64,000 nucleotides of DNA, taken from the NCBI GenBank assembly GCA_947345935.1, contig CAMZZN010000003.1:38475-102474 (forward strand), given 5' to 3'. The stretch comes from an uncultured Ruminococcus sp. Lineage in GTDB: Bacteria > Bacillota > Clostridia > Oscillospirales > Ruminococcaceae. The notes beneath the pieces were generated by a model. The model searched no databases and was not told the origin of the DNA. It saw only the letters and a list, made by a program, of their open reading frames with translations. The translations under genes were made by a program, and so were the position numbers. Of this stretch, positions 32,757 through 43,834 are shown piece after piece; the first letter of the stretch is position 1, and every line of letters begins with the position of its first letter.

Positions 32757-33101
32757 TTATTCAAAAGACTTGCCGCACTTCTTGCAGACACGGAGCTTCT
32801 TTCCGTCGTCGTCAAAAGTATGGCCGACTCTTGTGGGCTTGCCGCACTTAGGGCAGACAAGCTGTACCTTTGAAGCATATACGGGAGCCTCAGTTCTGAT
32901 GATGCCGCCCTTTTCACCCATTCTTGTGGGCTTTACATGCTTTGTGATGATGTTGATTCCCTCAACGATCACCTTATCCTCTTTAGGGCTTACTTCAACG
33001 ATCTTACCTGTTTTTCTGTCGCCCTTGCTTGTAAATTTATCCTCATACTTTCCGGTGAGAAGGATAACAGTGTCACCGGTTTTTACGTGTACCTTACTCA
33101 T
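32757..33101 (-). CDS. rplX: Ribosomal protein uL24
   Basis: VHVKTGDTVILLTGKYEDKFTSKGDRKTGKIVEV; C-terminal CPKCGKPTRVGHTF. Confidence 0.97.
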   Translation of the reverse strand: MSKVHVKTGDTVILLTGKYEDKFTSKGDRKTGKIVEVSPKEDKVIVEGINIITKHVKPTRMGEKGGIIRTEAPVYASKVQLVCPKCGKPTRVGHTFDDDGKKLRVCKKCGKSFE

Positions 33102-33119
33102 AATCGAATGACACCTCCA

Positions 33120-33488
33120 TTAAAGAACTTCCGGTGCGAGACTGAGGATCTTTGTGTACTCCTTTTCACGGAGCTCCTTAGCAACCGGTCCGAAGATACG
33201 TGTACCCTTGGGGTTCTTATCTTCCTTGATAATTACAGCGGCGTTCTCATCGAAACGGATATAAGTTCCGTCCTCTCTTCTGAGACCCTTAGCTGAACGA
33301 ACGATAACTGCCTTTACAACATCGCCCTTCTTTACAACGCCTCCGGGTGTTGCTTTCTTAACGGAAGCAACTACAACGTCTCCGATATTTGCATATCTTC
33401 TGCGTGTACCACCCAGAACTCTGATACACATAAGCTCCTTAGCGCCTGTGTTATCAGCGACTTTAAGATAAGTCTGCATCTGTATCAC
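33120..33488 (-). CDS. rplN: Ribosomal protein uL14
   Basis: [27 protein letters not shown]. Confidence 0.98.
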   Translation of the reverse strand: MIQMQTYLKVADNTGAKELMCIRVLGGTRRRYANIGDVVVASVKKATPGGVVKKGDVVKAVIVRSAKGLRREDGTYIRFDENAAVIIKEDKNPKGTRIFGPVAKELREKEYTKILSLAPEVL

Positions 33489-33527
33489 AGCGAGTTCCTC
33501 CTTTCAAGCATTAAGCTTATATCAAAA

Positions 33528-33788
33528 TTACTTAGCCTTTTCAATGATATTTGTAACACGCCATCTCTTATCCTTGGAAAGCGGACGTGTTTCCATAACC
33601 TCAACACGGTCACCGATTCTGCACTCATTGTTCTCATCGTGAGCCTTGAGCTTTACGGTACGCTTGATGATCTTCTTGTAAAGCGGGTGTTTAACGTTAT
33701 CAACGATAGCAACTACGACGGTCTTATCCATCTTATCGCTTACAACCTTACCTACTCTTGTTTTTCTAAGGTTTCTTTCAGTAGACAT
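33528..33788 (-). CDS. rpsQ: Ribosomal protein uS17
   Basis: [32 protein letters not shown]. Confidence 0.98.
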   Translation of the reverse strand: MSTERNLRKTRVGKVVSDKMDKTVVVAIVDNVKHPLYKKIIKRTVKLKAHDENNECRIGDRVEVMETRPLSKDKRWRVTNIIEKAK

Positions 33789-33807
33789 TAGCTAAATCCT
33801 CCCTTTC

Positions 33808-34008
33808 TTACTGCTGTGCAGCAAGCTCTGCCTCGCGCAGAGTTGTCTTGATGCGTGCAATATCCTTCTTTACAGCCTTGAGACGAGCTGTGTTATCAAG
33901 CTGATTTATAGCGTGCTGAAAGCGGAGAGCAAAGAGCTCTTCTTTCAGGCTTACGAGCTTCTCGTTGAGCTCATCAACTGACATTTCTCTGATTTCTGAT
34001 GCCTTCAT
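33808..34008 (-). CDS. rpmC: Ribosomal protein uL29
   Basis: [33 protein letters not shown]. Confidence 0.98.
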   Translation of the reverse strand: MKASEIREMSVDELNEKLVSLKEELFALRFQHAINQLDNTARLKAVKKDIARIKTTLREAELAAQQ

Positions 34009-34433
34009 TACTGCTCAACCTCCTGCTCTGCCTTTTTTACGAACTTACACTTGATAGGAAGCTTGTGCATAGCCAGACGCATAGCTTCTCTTGCAGTTTC
34101 CTCAGCAACTCCCTTGATTTCAAAGAGAACCCTGCCGGGCTTAACGACTGCTACCCAGTATTCCGGTGAGCCCTTACCTGAACCCATTCGTGTTTCAGCC
34201 GGCTTTTCTGTGATAGGCTTGTCGGGGAAGATCTTGATCCATACCTGACCGCCTCTCTTGATGTAACGTGTCATAGCGATACGGGCAGACTCGATCTGGT
34301 TGGAAGTGATCCATGCCGGTTCAAGAGCCTGGAGACCGTAATCTCCGTAAGTTACCTTGTTTCCTCTGTATGCCTTGCCCTTCAGACGTCCTCTGTGGAC
34401 TCTGCGGTACTTAACTCTTTTTGGAAGCAGCAT
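34008..34433 (-). CDS. rplP: Ribosomal protein uL16
   Basis: [27 protein letters not shown]. Confidence 0.98.
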   Translation of the reverse strand: MLLPKRVKYRRVHRGRLKGKAYRGNKVTYGDYGLQALEPAWITSNQIESARIAMTRYIKRGGQVWIKIFPDKPITEKPAETRMGSGKGSPEYWVAVVKPGRVLFEIKGVAEETAREAMRLAMHKLPIKCKFVKKAEQEVEQ

Positions 34434-35227
34434 TACTGGTTACCTCCTTCTCTTTTAGCGTCACGGTTGAAATTTCTGCCGCCACGTCTGTTTCCGCCGC
34501 GCTTGTCGTCACGTCTGTCATCACGGCGTCTGCGGTCGTTAGGTCTGTCGTTCTTCTTCTCGAACTTTTCTCTCTGAGCTGCTGCCTTAGCTGCATCGCC
34601 CTTGAGGATCTCGCCCTTGTATATCCATACCTTTACGCCAAGCTTTCCGTAAGTCGTATCTGCCTCGGCAAAACCGTAGTCGATATCGGCACGGATAGTC
34701 TGAAGCGGAATAGTACCTTCGTGATAGCTTTCGCTTCTTGCGATCTCAGCACCGGCAAGTCTGCCTGAAACCTTGACCTTGATTCCCTTTGCGCCCAGAC
34801 GCATTGTTCTGCCTATAGACTGCTTCATAGCTCTTCTGAAAGATACTCTGTTCTCAAGGTCGAGAGCGATCTTTTCTGCAACGAGCTGAGAGTCCATATC
34901 AGGCTGCTTAACTTCGAGGATATTGATGAAAACCTGCTTCTTCATCATAGCCTCAAGCTTTGTTCTGAGTTTTTCAATTTCTGCGCCGCCTCTGCCGATT
35001 ACAATACCGGGCTTAGCGCAGTGGATGTGAATTCTAACCTTATCGGCAAAACGCTCGATTTCGATTCTCGGAACACCTGCTGCATACAAGCTCTTCTTAA
35101 TGAAGTTACGAACATTGTAGTCCTCAACAAGAGTGTCGCCGAAATCTGCCTTGTTGGCATACCAGCGTGAATCCCAATCCTTAATAACGCCGACACGAAG
35201 ACCGTGCGGATTAACTTTCTGGCCCAT
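34433..35227 (-). CDS. rpsC: Ribosomal protein uS3
   Basis: [24 protein letters not shown]; basic [19 protein letters not shown] tail. Confidence 0.98.
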   Translation of the reverse strand: MGQKVNPHGLRVGVIKDWDSRWYANKADFGDTLVEDYNVRNFIKKSLYAAGVPRIEIERFADKVRIHIHCAKPGIVIGRGGAEIEKLRTKLEAMMKKQVFINILEVKQPDMDSQLVAEKIALDLENRVSFRRAMKQSIGRTMRLGAKGIKVKVSGRLAGAEIARSESYHEGTIPLQTIRADIDYGFAEADTTYGKLGVKVWIYKGEILKGDAAKAAAQREKFEKKNDRPNDRRRRDDRRDDKRGGNRRGGRNFNRDAKREGGNQ

Positions 35228-35246
35228 TATTCAAACCTCCTTGGGA

Positions 35247-35582
35247 TTATTCTTTTTCTTTAAGAACAACTGTGATGTGTGATGTTCTCTTTAAAATTCT
35301 ATATGCTCTGCCCTGTGCTCTTGGCATGATTCTCTTCATGATAGGACCGGGGGTTACGAAGCATTCTGCAACGTAAAGATCGTCCTTATTCATGCTGAAA
35401 TTGTTTTCAGCGTTTGCCATAGCGGACTTTACAAGCTTTGCAACGATAGGACTTGCAGCCTTCGGAGTAAGATCTAAAGTAGCCAAAGCGATGTCAACAG
35501 GCTTGTTCCTGATAAGATCGAGAACAATCTGCACCTTTCTGGGTGATATACGAGCATTTCTTAAATAAGCTCTTGCTTCCAT
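35247..35582 (-). CDS. rplV: Ribosomal protein uL22
   Basis: [27 protein letters not shown]. Confidence 0.98.
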   Translation of the reverse strand: MEARAYLRNARISPRKVQIVLDLIRNKPVDIALATLDLTPKAASPIVAKLVKSAMANAENNFSMNKDDLYVAECFVTPGPIMKRIMPRAQGRAYRILKRTSHITVVLKEKE

Positions 35583-35602
35583 CTCTGAACTCCTCCTTCC
35601 GC

Positions 35603-35887
35603 TTATTTCTTACCGTTATTTGATGTTTTTGAACCTGCATGGCCCTTGTAAGTTCTTGTAGGTGCAAACTCGCCGAGCTTGTGCCCTACCATATCTTCTG
35701 TAACATAAACCGGAACGTGCTTGCGTCCGTCATGAACAGCAAATGTGTGACCTACGAAATCAGGGAAAATTGTTGAAGAACGGCTCCATGTCTTGAGAAC
35801 CTTCTTTTCTCCTGCCTCGTTCATAGCCACAACTCTCTTAAGAAGAACCTCCTGGACATAAGGTCCCTTTTTAATGCTTCTACTCAT
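35603..35887 (-). CDS. rpsS: Ribosomal protein uS19
   Basis: [19 protein letters not shown]. Confidence 0.98.
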   Translation of the reverse strand: MSRSIKKGPYVQEVLLKRVVAMNEAGEKKVLKTWSRSSTIFPDFVGHTFAVHDGRKHVPVYVTEDMVGHKLGEFAPTRTYKGHAGSKTSNNGKK

Positions 35888-35908
35888 TAATAAGTTCCTC
35901 CTTTCAGA

Positions 35909-36742
35909 TTACTTGCCGTTGCGGCGCTTTACGATAAACTTATCGGTTCTGTTATGTGTCTTACGTGTCTTGTAACCGAGAGCGGGCTTGCCCCATGGAG
36001 TAACAGGTCCGGGACGTCCGACAGGCGACTTACCTTCACCACCGCCGTGCGGGTGATCGCAGGGGTTCATTACAGAACCACGAACTGTAGGTCTCCAGCC
36101 CATATTGCGGACTCTTCCTGCTTTACCGTAGTTAACGTTCTCGTGGTCAATGTTAGAAACCTGACCTACAGCAGCTTTGCATCCGATCGGCACTTTTCTC
36201 ATTTCGCCGGAGGGAAGTCTTACGAGTGCGTAAGCGCCTTCCTTACCCATGAGCTGAGCCTGGTTGCCTGCGCTTCTTACAAGCTGAGCGCCCTTGCCGG
36301 GATAAAGCTCGATAGCGTGGATAAATGTACCAACGGGGATATCCTCAAGTTTGAGAGCATTGCCGGGCTTGATATCAGCCTCAGGACCTGACTCTACCTT
36401 ATCGCCGACCTTAAGGCCGTTGGGAGCGAGAATATATCTCTTCTCGCCGTCCTCGTACTGTACGAGAGCGATAAATGCGCTTCTGTTAGGATCGTATTCA
36501 AGTGTAAGAACAGTAGCGATCATATTATCCTTATCACGCTTGAAATCGATAACACGATACTTTCTTCTGTTTCCGCCGCCTCTGTGGCGAACTGTGATTC
36601 TGCCGTAGCTGTTTCTTCCCGACTTCTTCTTCATCGGTTCGAGAAGGCTTTTCTCCGGCTCTACCTTGGACAGAACCGAGTAGTCAGTTACAGTCATCTG
36701 ACGTCTCGAAGGTGTCGTAGGCTTGTAGCTTTTAATAGCCAT
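35909..36742 (-). CDS. rplB: Ribosomal protein uL2
   Basis: [59 protein letters not shown]. Confidence 0.98.
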   Translation of the reverse strand: MAIKSYKPTTPSRRQMTVTDYSVLSKVEPEKSLLEPMKKKSGRNSYGRITVRHRGGGNRRKYRVIDFKRDKDNMIATVLTLEYDPNRSAFIALVQYEDGEKRYILAPNGLKVGDKVESGPEADIKPGNALKLEDIPVGTFIHAIELYPGKGAQLVRSAGNQAQLMGKEGAYALVRLPSGEMRKVPIGCKAAVGQVSNIDHENVNYGKAGRVRNMGWRPTVRGSVMNPCDHPHGGGEGKSPVGRPGPVTPWGKPALGYKTRKTHNRTDKFIVKRRNGK

Positions 36743-36805
36743 TTATTTCACTCCTTAAAATGCGTTTTTGCGGGAGCATTACTCCCATACCTTCCGACCG
36801 GTAAA

Positions 36806-37099
36806 TTAAACCATACCCTCGAAGAATTCGATAGTCTTTGAATCTTCAGTAAGAGTTACGATTGCCTTTTTCCAGTCAGCTGTTTTGCCGACATATCTTC
36901 CGACTCTCTTTTCCTTGCCGTTGCAGTTAAGGGTATTTACCTTAGCAACCTTAACGTCAAAGAGGGCTTCAACAGCCTTTTTGATTTCGGACTTGTTAGC
37001 GTCTGTAGCTACCTTAAAGGTGTACTTGCCGTTCTGTAATTCGTCCATTGACTTTTCGGTAATAACGGGCTTCAGAATAATATCCTGCGGTGCTTTCAT
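36806..37099 (-). CDS. rplW: Ribosomal protein uL23
   Basis: [31 protein letters not shown]. Confidence 0.98.
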   Translation of the reverse strand: MKAPQDIILKPVITEKSMDELQNGKYTFKVATDANKSEIKKAVEALFDVKVAKVNTLNCNGKEKRVGRYVGKTADWKKAIVTLTEDSKTIEFFEGMV

Positions 37100-37722
37100 T
37101 ATGCGTACACCTCCTCGATCTTTCCTACAGCATTCTTAACAACAATAAATTTGTCGTAATTAAGGATGTCGTAAACATTAAGAGTGTTTACAGCGGCAGT
37201 CTTTACGCCGGGAATGTTTGCAGCACTCTTGATAACTTTTGCGTCAGCTTCTGCGGTAACGATGAGAGCCTTGCCTTCAACGCCGAGAGCCTTTAACATT
37301 TCAACAATAGTTTTCGTCTTGTAACCGTCAAGTGCGAGAGCGTCAAGAACAATCATATTGTTGTCGATAACCTTTGTGGAAAGAGCAGACTTCATTGCAA
37401 GTCTTCTTACCTTTTTATTAAGCGAATAGCTGTAATCTCTGGGCTTAGGTCCGAGAGCGATTCCGCCGTGAACCCACTGAGGAGCACGTGTTGAACCCTG
37501 TCTTGCATGACCTGTTCCCTTCTGTCTCCAGGGCTTTCTTCCGCCTCCGCTTACTTCTGTTCTTGTAAGTGTAGACTGTGTACCCTGTCTCTGGTTAGCG
37601 AGATAATTTACAACCATTGCGTGCATTACTGCCTCGTTGGGAGTAACTCCGAATACAGCGTCTGAAAGCTCTGTTTCGGAAACCTGATTACCAGCCATAT
37701 CGAATACTGAAATTGTAGACAT
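37099..37722 (-). CDS. rplD: Ribosomal protein uL4
   Basis: [34 protein letters not shown]. Confidence 0.98.
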   Translation of the reverse strand: MSTISVFDMAGNQVSETELSDAVFGVTPNEAVMHAMVVNYLANQRQGTQSTLTRTEVSGGGRKPWRQKGTGHARQGSTRAPQWVHGGIALGPKPRDYSYSLNKKVRRLAMKSALSTKVIDNNMIVLDALALDGYKTKTIVEMLKALGVEGKALIVTAEADAKVIKSAANIPGVKTAAVNTLNVYDILNYDKFIVVKNAVGKIEEVYA

Positions 37723-37739
37723 ATACGTTTCCTCCTTCC

Positions 37740-38372
37740 TTAAGCCTTAACGCTGTCAACGATATATACAATGCCGCCCTTAGGTCCGGGAACGGCGCCC
37801 TTGATAGCGATGAGATTATTTTCTGCGTCTATTTTAACTACTTCGAGATTCTGAACAGTCACCTGTTCTGCGCCCATGTGACCAGCCATGCCCTTGCCCT
37901 TATAGATTCTTGAAGGCGAGGAGCACGCACCCATTGATCCAGCCTGTCTGTGAACAGGACCTGTACCGTGAGTATCTCTGAGACTGTGCTGGTTGTGACG
38001 CTTGATAGCACCCTGGAATCCTTTACCCTTGCTTGTACCGATAACGTCAATTGCGTCACCTGCTGCAAATGCGTCAGCCTTTACCAGATCGCCTACGTTA
38101 AGAGAATCGCAGTCGTCAAGTCTGAATTCCTTAAGTTCTGCCTTGTATCCAACGTCTGCCTTGTCAAAATGACCCTTCATAGGCTTGTTCATTCTCTGAA
38201 CCTTTACATCGCCGAAACCAAGCTGAAGAGCTGCATATCCGTCGTTCTCTACAGTTTTCTTCTGTACAACAACGCACGGACCGGCTTCAACTACTGTTAC
38301 AGGAACAACTTTTCCTGTTTCGTCGAAGATCTGAGTCATACCGATCTTCTTGCCGATAATACCTTTCTGCAT
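37740..38372 (-). CDS. rplC: Ribosomal protein uL3
   Basis: [35 protein letters not shown]. Confidence 0.98.
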   Translation of the reverse strand: MQKGIIGKKIGMTQIFDETGKVVPVTVVEAGPCVVVQKKTVENDGYAALQLGFGDVKVQRMNKPMKGHFDKADVGYKAELKEFRLDDCDSLNVGDLVKADAFAAGDAIDVIGTSKGKGFQGAIKRHNQHSLRDTHGTGPVHRQAGSMGACSSPSRIYKGKGMAGHMGAEQVTVQNLEVVKIDAENNLIAIKGAVPGPKGGIVYIVDSVKA

Positions 38373-38401
38373 ATCGTATTTCCTCCTGAATTAGGTTATT
38401 G

Positions 38402-38459
38402 GTTGACGGTTAGCGTCAACATGACCGGCGGACTACCGCCATTCCGCATCCCACTGCGG
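38402..38459 (-). other. Tandem hairpins in the rpsJ-rplC intergenic region
   Basis: GTTGACG-gttag-CGTCAAC, GGCGG-acta-CCGCC, CCGCA-tcccac-TGCGG within a 111-nt gap. Confidence 0.55.
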
Positions 38460-38483
38460 TATGCCTGCGCAGATTTCAGTTAA

Positions 38484-38798
38484 TTACTTAACCTCCATAA
38501 CAACGTCTACGCCTGCGGGGATCTCAAGCTTTTCAAGAGCTGCTGTTGTTTTGTCTGTAGGACGGATAACGTCAACAAGTCTCTTGTGAGTTCTCATTTC
38601 AAACTGCTCACGGCTGTCCTTGTACTTGTGAACCGCACGAAGAATTGTAACAACTTCCTTATCAGTAGGGAGCGGAATAGGTCCTGAAACTCTCGAACCG
38701 CTTCTCTTAGCTGCCTCAACGATCTTAGCTGCTGCAATATCAACAGTAGCGTGATCGTAACCCTTGATCTTGAATCTGATTTTTTCGTTGACTGCCAT
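38484..38798 (-). CDS. rpsJ: Ribosomal protein uS10
   Basis: [47 protein letters not shown]; start at 38798 after AGGAGG. Confidence 0.98.
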   Translation of the reverse strand: MAVNEKIRFKIKGYDHATVDIAAAKIVEAAKRSGSRVSGPIPLPTDKEVVTILRAVHKYKDSREQFEMRTHKRLVDVIRPTDKTTAALEKLEIPAGVDVVMEVK

Positions 38799-38832
38799 TA
38801 TTTTCGCCTCCTTAGGATTTATTATGGGGACG

Positions 38833-38877
38833 CAGATATGGGATTCACACGTTTCCGTGTGTTTCATGCTATATCTG
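38833..38877 (-). promoter_or_regulatory. Structured S10-operon leader hairpin (candidate r-protein leader)
   Basis: minus strand CAGATAT-agcatgaaa-CACACG-GAAA-CGTGTG-aatccc-ATATCTG just upstream of the rpsJ SD. Confidence 0.55.
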
Positions 38878-39120
38878 ATAAAAAAACCCGAAAAACTTCA
38901 ATGTTTTCCAGGTGACAAAGCATATGAGCACAAAAAGAGCATAGTTCTGCACATACGCAAGCTGTACAGACCAAATACCACAAACTGTGTTCACTATCCC
39001 AATCGCCCGGTTTAAAATCGGACATACTCCACAGAAATTACCTGCCATACCGGCAGCAACCTTCTGCTTCAACGCATATCTTCTGCAGTCAGTACGCTTT
39101 CAGCGCACTCAACAGTAGTA

Positions 39121-39149
39121 ATTATATCATACTCCGATACAAATTGCAA
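39121..39149 (-). promoter_or_regulatory. Sigma-A type promoter of the S10 operon
   Basis: minus strand TTGCAA-N17-TATAAT; implies ~320-nt leader. Confidence 0.7.
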
Positions 39150-39228
39150 GATTTTACCGAACAATTTCCTAAATAAAAATAGTAAATTTTATATGAACTT
39201 ATTTTTTGTTTAAATCAAATCAACAAAT

Positions 39229-40140
39229 TTATGACGCCAGTCCCGATCTTTCTATCCCCTCGGTGAAATGTTTCTGTAAGAAAACATACATTATTAATAT
39301 AGGCAGAACGGACATTAAACAGCCGGCTTCTTTCCATACGATAAGTTCACGGGCGCTGGGTCTTATTCTGGAGTCTCCGTAAAGGGCACGGCTAAGCCTT
39401 GAATCAAGATCGTAAAGCACCGTAGCGACCGTGCGGGTGTCGGTAAAAAACGCCGTACTTACGTAGTAATCGTTCCAATACCATACTACCGAAAAGAGAA
39501 ATACCGTCAGAAACGCAGAAGCCGCATTAGGAATCATGACACGGACGAATGTCATGAAAGGACCGCATCCGTCAATACAGGCAGCATCCTCCAGTTCTTT
39601 TGGAAGTCCCCTGAAAAACTGCCGGAATATCAGTATCATCAGACCCGAACGTATTCCGTTGGCTGTCATCGCCGGGAGATACATGGTAAGCATACTATCG
39701 ATCAGATTAACAGAAAAAATCCCCTTTATTCCGAAAAAACGGAACTGTGTGTAAAGCGGCAGCGAGATCACCTGCGGAGGCACCAGTATCATCATTATAA
39801 CGATACCGAAAAGCAGCCTTTTACCCTTAAAGCTGAACCGTGCAAAGCCATATCCGGTCACAGCGCATGACATTACCTGCACAAGCGAGCAGCCGATATT
39901 AAGAAAAAAAGTATTTTTCAGCGTGCTCCCGAAATCCATTATGCGCCATGTTTCCCTTATTATATCGAGAGTGTAATGGCGAGGCAGCCACATGACGGTA
40001 GGGTCGTTCATATCGGAGCGTTCCCTGAATGCGCAGCTTACCATATAAATAAGAGGATAAAGCACAATAAACCCAATGCCAAAAAGTATCACGAAGCGGA
40101 AAAAACTCCATGTTCTTTCTCCTGCTTTCTTTTTTGCCAC
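39229..40140 (-). CDS. Carbohydrate ABC transporter permease (MalG-like)
   Basis: FRQFFRGLPKELEDAACIDGCGPFMTFVRVMIPNA EAA loop; start uncertain (GTG at 40140 or 40149). Confidence 0.88.
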   Translation of the reverse strand: MAKKKAGERTWSFFRFVILFGIGFIVLYPLIYMVSCAFRERSDMNDPTVMWLPRHYTLDIIRETWRIMDFGSTLKNTFFLNIGCSLVQVMSCAVTGYGFARFSFKGKRLLFGIVIMMILVPPQVISLPLYTQFRFFGIKGIFSVNLIDSMLTMYLPAMTANGIRSGLMILIFRQFFRGLPKELEDAACIDGCGPFMTFVRVMIPNAASAFLTVFLFSVVWYWNDYYVSTAFFTDTRTVATVLYDLDSRLSRALYGDSRIRPSARELIVWKEAGCLMSVLPILIMYVFLQKHFTEGIERSGLAS

Positions 40141-40154
40141 AGTCCACACACCCC

Positions 40155-41066
40155 TCAGTCGTTTTCGTAATAAATAAATTTGCTGATGATACGATAAACT
40201 ATCCCGATCATAACCAGAATAATAGCAAAATAGATCCACGCCATAGCCGAAGCCTCGCCGTAAAGCACCTCCGACTTCATGTTCAGTATTCTTCCCATGA
40301 CTCTGTTCATAGGACTTGTAAACGAATCAATGACTGTAAAAATAAAATTTGCCAAAATAAACGGACCAAGATACGGAATGGTTATTTTCCAGAAATATTC
40401 CCAGGCGGTAGCGCCATCCAGCATTGCCGCCTCCCTTGCAGATGGAGGAATATTCTGAAGAGCTGCCAAAAACAACAGTATCTGTATACCTGAACTCCAG
40501 ACAATGCCAAAAATGTTGTCTGCTACCGCTCCGATAACGGCGCTCATTTTGCCGCTGATATTGTATATTCCCAGAAACTGCATAAGTTCATCCACCAGAT
40601 CGGTTGACATCATGGTTGAGAATTGTTCCGCCGACCGGCTGCCTGTAACGTCCATGTCGCCGCTGATTATCTTGAATACCGGGCCGGTAACAATGATGAC
40701 GGGCAGAAAGAAAACGGCTCTTGCCAGCGATCTGCCACGGAAATTCTGATTGAGAACGACTGCAATAAACATGGAAAATATCAGTATCAGCGGAGTTTTC
40801 CATATGGTTTCGGCGATCGTACTGCTCAGAGCATCGGTGAATTTAGGGTCTTCAATGGCATATACAAACTTACCTGTCCCTGCCCATTCCGTCTTTATTC
40901 TTCCCGGTTCTATGGTAACCGTATTAAACGAATACCACAGCGACTTGATAAGCGGTATCAGGAAAAACATGACCGTTCCTGCAAACCACAGGGAAATAAA
41001 ACCCCAGCCGTAAAGCTGCCTGCGCCTGCCGTAGGTCATAAGACGTCTTTTTTTACCGCTGCTCAT
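40155..41066 (-). CDS. Carbohydrate ABC transporter permease (MalF-like)
   Basis: LAALQNIPPSAREAAMLDGATAWEYFWKITIPYLGP EAA loop. Confidence 0.9.
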   Translation of the reverse strand: MSSGKKRRLMTYGRRRQLYGWGFISLWFAGTVMFFLIPLIKSLWYSFNTVTIEPGRIKTEWAGTGKFVYAIEDPKFTDALSSTIAETIWKTPLILIFSMFIAVVLNQNFRGRSLARAVFFLPVIIVTGPVFKIISGDMDVTGSRSAEQFSTMMSTDLVDELMQFLGIYNISGKMSAVIGAVADNIFGIVWSSGIQILLFLAALQNIPPSAREAAMLDGATAWEYFWKITIPYLGPFILANFIFTVIDSFTSPMNRVMGRILNMKSEVLYGEASAMAWIYFAIILVMIGIVYRIISKFIYYEND

Positions 41067-43824
41067 GATTTTCTCCTCCCACGTTCTCTCGGCTTATATA
41101 GAGCCGACGCCCGTTGTACTCTATCCAGCCCTCGCTGTGATCCACAGTTATCACACAGCCGTTGGAATAATTAACGGTAACTCTGCTCCCGCTCTGTTCT
41201 GTCTTTCTGCCTGTGATAAATGCATCGCTGACACCGGAAAGAACAGGCGAAAGAATCTTCTGACTATTTGCAGCCTCAGCCGTCCAGCCGCTGCTGCCGG
41301 CATAATAATATATGTCAAATTCCGTATCTTCCAGAGCTCCCGGCTGCTCGTAAACCATATCATAACGAAGATAACTGCCCGTTTCCGCTGCATAAAGAAG
41401 CATCTCATCCGGAGAGGGACTGCCGTTTACGGCTTCGGTGGTATATGGAATAAGTCCATGTATCACCATCTGATAAAACGGTACATCCTCATCGAAAATA
41501 TCAAAACGGCTCGATGTTGCAGGTACATTTTTTATATGGTTTACATATGGCAATGCATATGCGTTTGCGCCGTCTGCCATTATACCATCATTCATTGAAC
41601 CGCATAGTTCCTCATAACCTTTGACAAGCTTCTCCATAGCCTGATACCGGGACACGCCGTTTTTACTGTAGTCGCCGTACAGCGATGACGTCAGCGCTCC
41701 TGCCGAAATGCCGTCAAGACCTGCTTTTTCGTATCCCTCGGAAATCTCGTCAAAAAGTCCTCCGTAGCTTCCCGGCGAAAGCAGCGACAGATTCTTACGA
41801 TTTCTGTCGGGAACGCCGTATGCTCTGTCATAACTGACTATCCTTGAATAACTGCCGGAAACACGCACGGCGGCGTCTGTAAAAGCATAATATCCGTTTC
41901 CGCTGCGGAACGTCACATTACCGGAAACAGGGTAGAACAATATATTCCTGCTTTCCATATAATCGGTAAGCTCCCTGAAGTCCTTTCTTCCTCCAAGAGT
42001 ACCGGATGGTCTGGCATCAGTATCTATCTTGTTTTTTATGCTGTCGTTCGTCCAATTCTTGTACGAAACCACCATTTCGTCTGCGCCACTGTTTTCAAGT
42101 TCACGCAGAATATCCAGTCCCTGCCCATACGATGTCACAGCGGTTTTAAGAGTAAGCGGGATTCCAAGTACAGAGCGTTTTTTCATTACGCCGCCGTAAA
42201 GATCAATGTACAGCGGCGCACTGTTTGCTTTTGTTTTCGGAGTCACGCCCTTTTCCTCCATGAGATACTCCCTGTACCGTGCAGCCACATCGGCATAATC
42301 TGCATTTTTCTTTGAAATGGGGTAGTATCTGACTTCAATATCGTCTGACTTTATATCTCCTCCTTCAAAGACCGTAAATTGCTGGCTCTGGCTTCCGGAC
42401 ATATAATATGTATCCGTCTCCCGCAGGGTAAAACTAAACGAACACATATTATAATCAGTATTGGACTGCCCGGAGATCTTTGCTGAAATACAGGCGTTTG
42501 AATCCCCCTTTTCCACCACCGCAAGCAAAGCGTTGCCGTCGTCCTTTACAATACCGTATACCGGCAGGCAGATCTGCCTTGCATATGCCCCCCTGTTCTG
42601 AGGAACAGCGGTAATATCCCTGCCATAAACCGGCTGTTTATAGGCATTCGTTTCCATAGTCCTGCCGTTATTGAAACGGATAAGCGCTCCGCTGCCGTCA
42701 GGGATCACAAAATAACCGTTCTCCTCCGAGGATGCCGCACCGAAGGTCTCCATGAGGGTGATTTCAGTAATTACATTGGCAGGATTCCTCTCCTCAATAT
42801 CTCCGACTTTTAACGAAGCACGCAAGTGATCCTCCTCCAGCGTATACTCCACCGGAAACTTAAAGCCTGCCTTGCCGAAATTATAATCCACACGAATGCC
42901 GTTTTCTATATCAGTAACGGTCATATCACAACCGTCTGTATTTGAACGCAGGGGATTATTTTCACTTTGCTTTTCCGGAATGCCATAATTAAGTATAACC
43001 GACGACCGCAGACCTCCGGCAAGTATCTCGGTAGCGGAATCATCGTGCATAGCTCCGGGCGGAGACGACCACCAGATATATCCCGTCTCCTTGCTTTCCA
43101 GACCGAAAACAGCGTTTTCGTCGTCCACCAGCATACGGAAACTGTCGTTTTCCGTACCATAGCGATAAATTCCGTAAAATTGATCCATTTCCTGAGATAC
43201 CCAGGCAAAGCGTGAACCATTAACTTCCCGGTAGATCAGCATACCGTCATTTTCACCGCTGCGGCGGAATCGGGCTTCGGTTTTCTTTTTATCTTCCGAC
43301 ATAAGCTCCAACAGCGCTCCCTCCTCAGACAAAAAGACATCTTCGCTGTCCAGGGTGGATATCACAGATTTAACGCAGACTCCCTCCGCTGACACCTCGG
43401 CTATATACCGTTTCCTTTCGCTGATGAATACAATTTTTTCATCCCCCTCCGAAAGCTTCTCAAAAGCGGCTGCCGGTTCTCCCGAATCAGAGTACAGAGC
43501 GGCTGCGTCGCCTATTTTCTTTGCTTCGGCAAGTTCGTCGTCAGTAAGAGCTTCATCTTTCCTTACGTATATATCAAGACCGCCGGAACTTCCGGCAAAA
43601 GAAAAGAGTTCTTTCACGATGCCGCCGTCAAAATCAGGCTTTTCAGCAGTCTCACGCCGTTTGGCACGATTTTGTTCAGAATCTCCGATATCCTGACTGT
43701 CGTCATAAGATACGACGGGGCTTCCGGCGAAAACGCTCCCTCCTATAGTCATTGAGGACAGCGCCAGAATACCGAGAACCGCAGCCCGGATCTTTCTTAT
43801 TATCATAAAATCCCTCCGGATCAC
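41053..43824 (-). CDS. DUF5696-type secreted protein (possible glycoside-hydrolase-like fold)
   Basis: Signal peptide; 923 aa; beta-rich N-terminal half (ENAVFGLESKETGYIWWSSPP...VIPDGSGALIRFNNGR) and TIM-barrel-like C-terminal half; fold call is inference. Confidence 0.65.
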   Translation of the reverse strand: MIRRDFMIIRKIRAAVLGILALSSMTIGGSVFAGSPVVSYDDSQDIGDSEQNRAKRRETAEKPDFDGGIVKELFSFAGSSGGLDIYVRKDEALTDDELAEAKKIGDAAALYSDSGEPAAAFEKLSEGDEKIVFISERKRYIAEVSAEGVCVKSVISTLDSEDVFLSEEGALLELMSEDKKKTEARFRRSGENDGMLIYREVNGSRFAWVSQEMDQFYGIYRYGTENDSFRMLVDDENAVFGLESKETGYIWWSSPPGAMHDDSATEILAGGLRSSVILNYGIPEKQSENNPLRSNTDGCDMTVTDIENGIRVDYNFGKAGFKFPVEYTLEEDHLRASLKVGDIEERNPANVITEITLMETFGAASSEENGYFVIPDGSGALIRFNNGRTMETNAYKQPVYGRDITAVPQNRGAYARQICLPVYGIVKDDGNALLAVVEKGDSNACISAKISGQSNTDYNMCSFSFTLRETDTYYMSGSQSQQFTVFEGGDIKSDDIEVRYYPISKKNADYADVAARYREYLMEEKGVTPKTKANSAPLYIDLYGGVMKKRSVLGIPLTLKTAVTSYGQGLDILRELENSGADEMVVSYKNWTNDSIKNKIDTDARPSGTLGGRKDFRELTDYMESRNILFYPVSGNVTFRSGNGYYAFTDAAVRVSGSYSRIVSYDRAYGVPDRNRKNLSLLSPGSYGGLFDEISEGYEKAGLDGISAGALTSSLYGDYSKNGVSRYQAMEKLVKGYEELCGSMNDGIMADGANAYALPYVNHIKNVPATSSRFDIFDEDVPFYQMVIHGLIPYTTEAVNGSPSPDEMLLYAAETGSYLRYDMVYEQPGALEDTEFDIYYYAGSSGWTAEAANSQKILSPVLSGVSDAFITGRKTEQSGSRVTVNYSNGCVITVDHSEGWIEYNGRRLYISRENVGGENHEQR

Positions 43825-43834
43825 AATACTAATT

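Noticed and set aside
34433-34570. Arg/Asp-rich tail of rpsC considered as a tandem repeat of interest
   Set aside because: Charged C-terminal S3 extensions are ordinary in Firmicutes and show no precise DNA repeat unit.
23600-38500. Many antisense or overlapping ORFs in the ribosomal protein block (e.g. 25650-26174, 30146-30640, 35954-36391, 37950-38483)
   Set aside because: They mirror highly conserved r-protein genes, have no RBS logic or recognisable domains, and are explained by codon composition.
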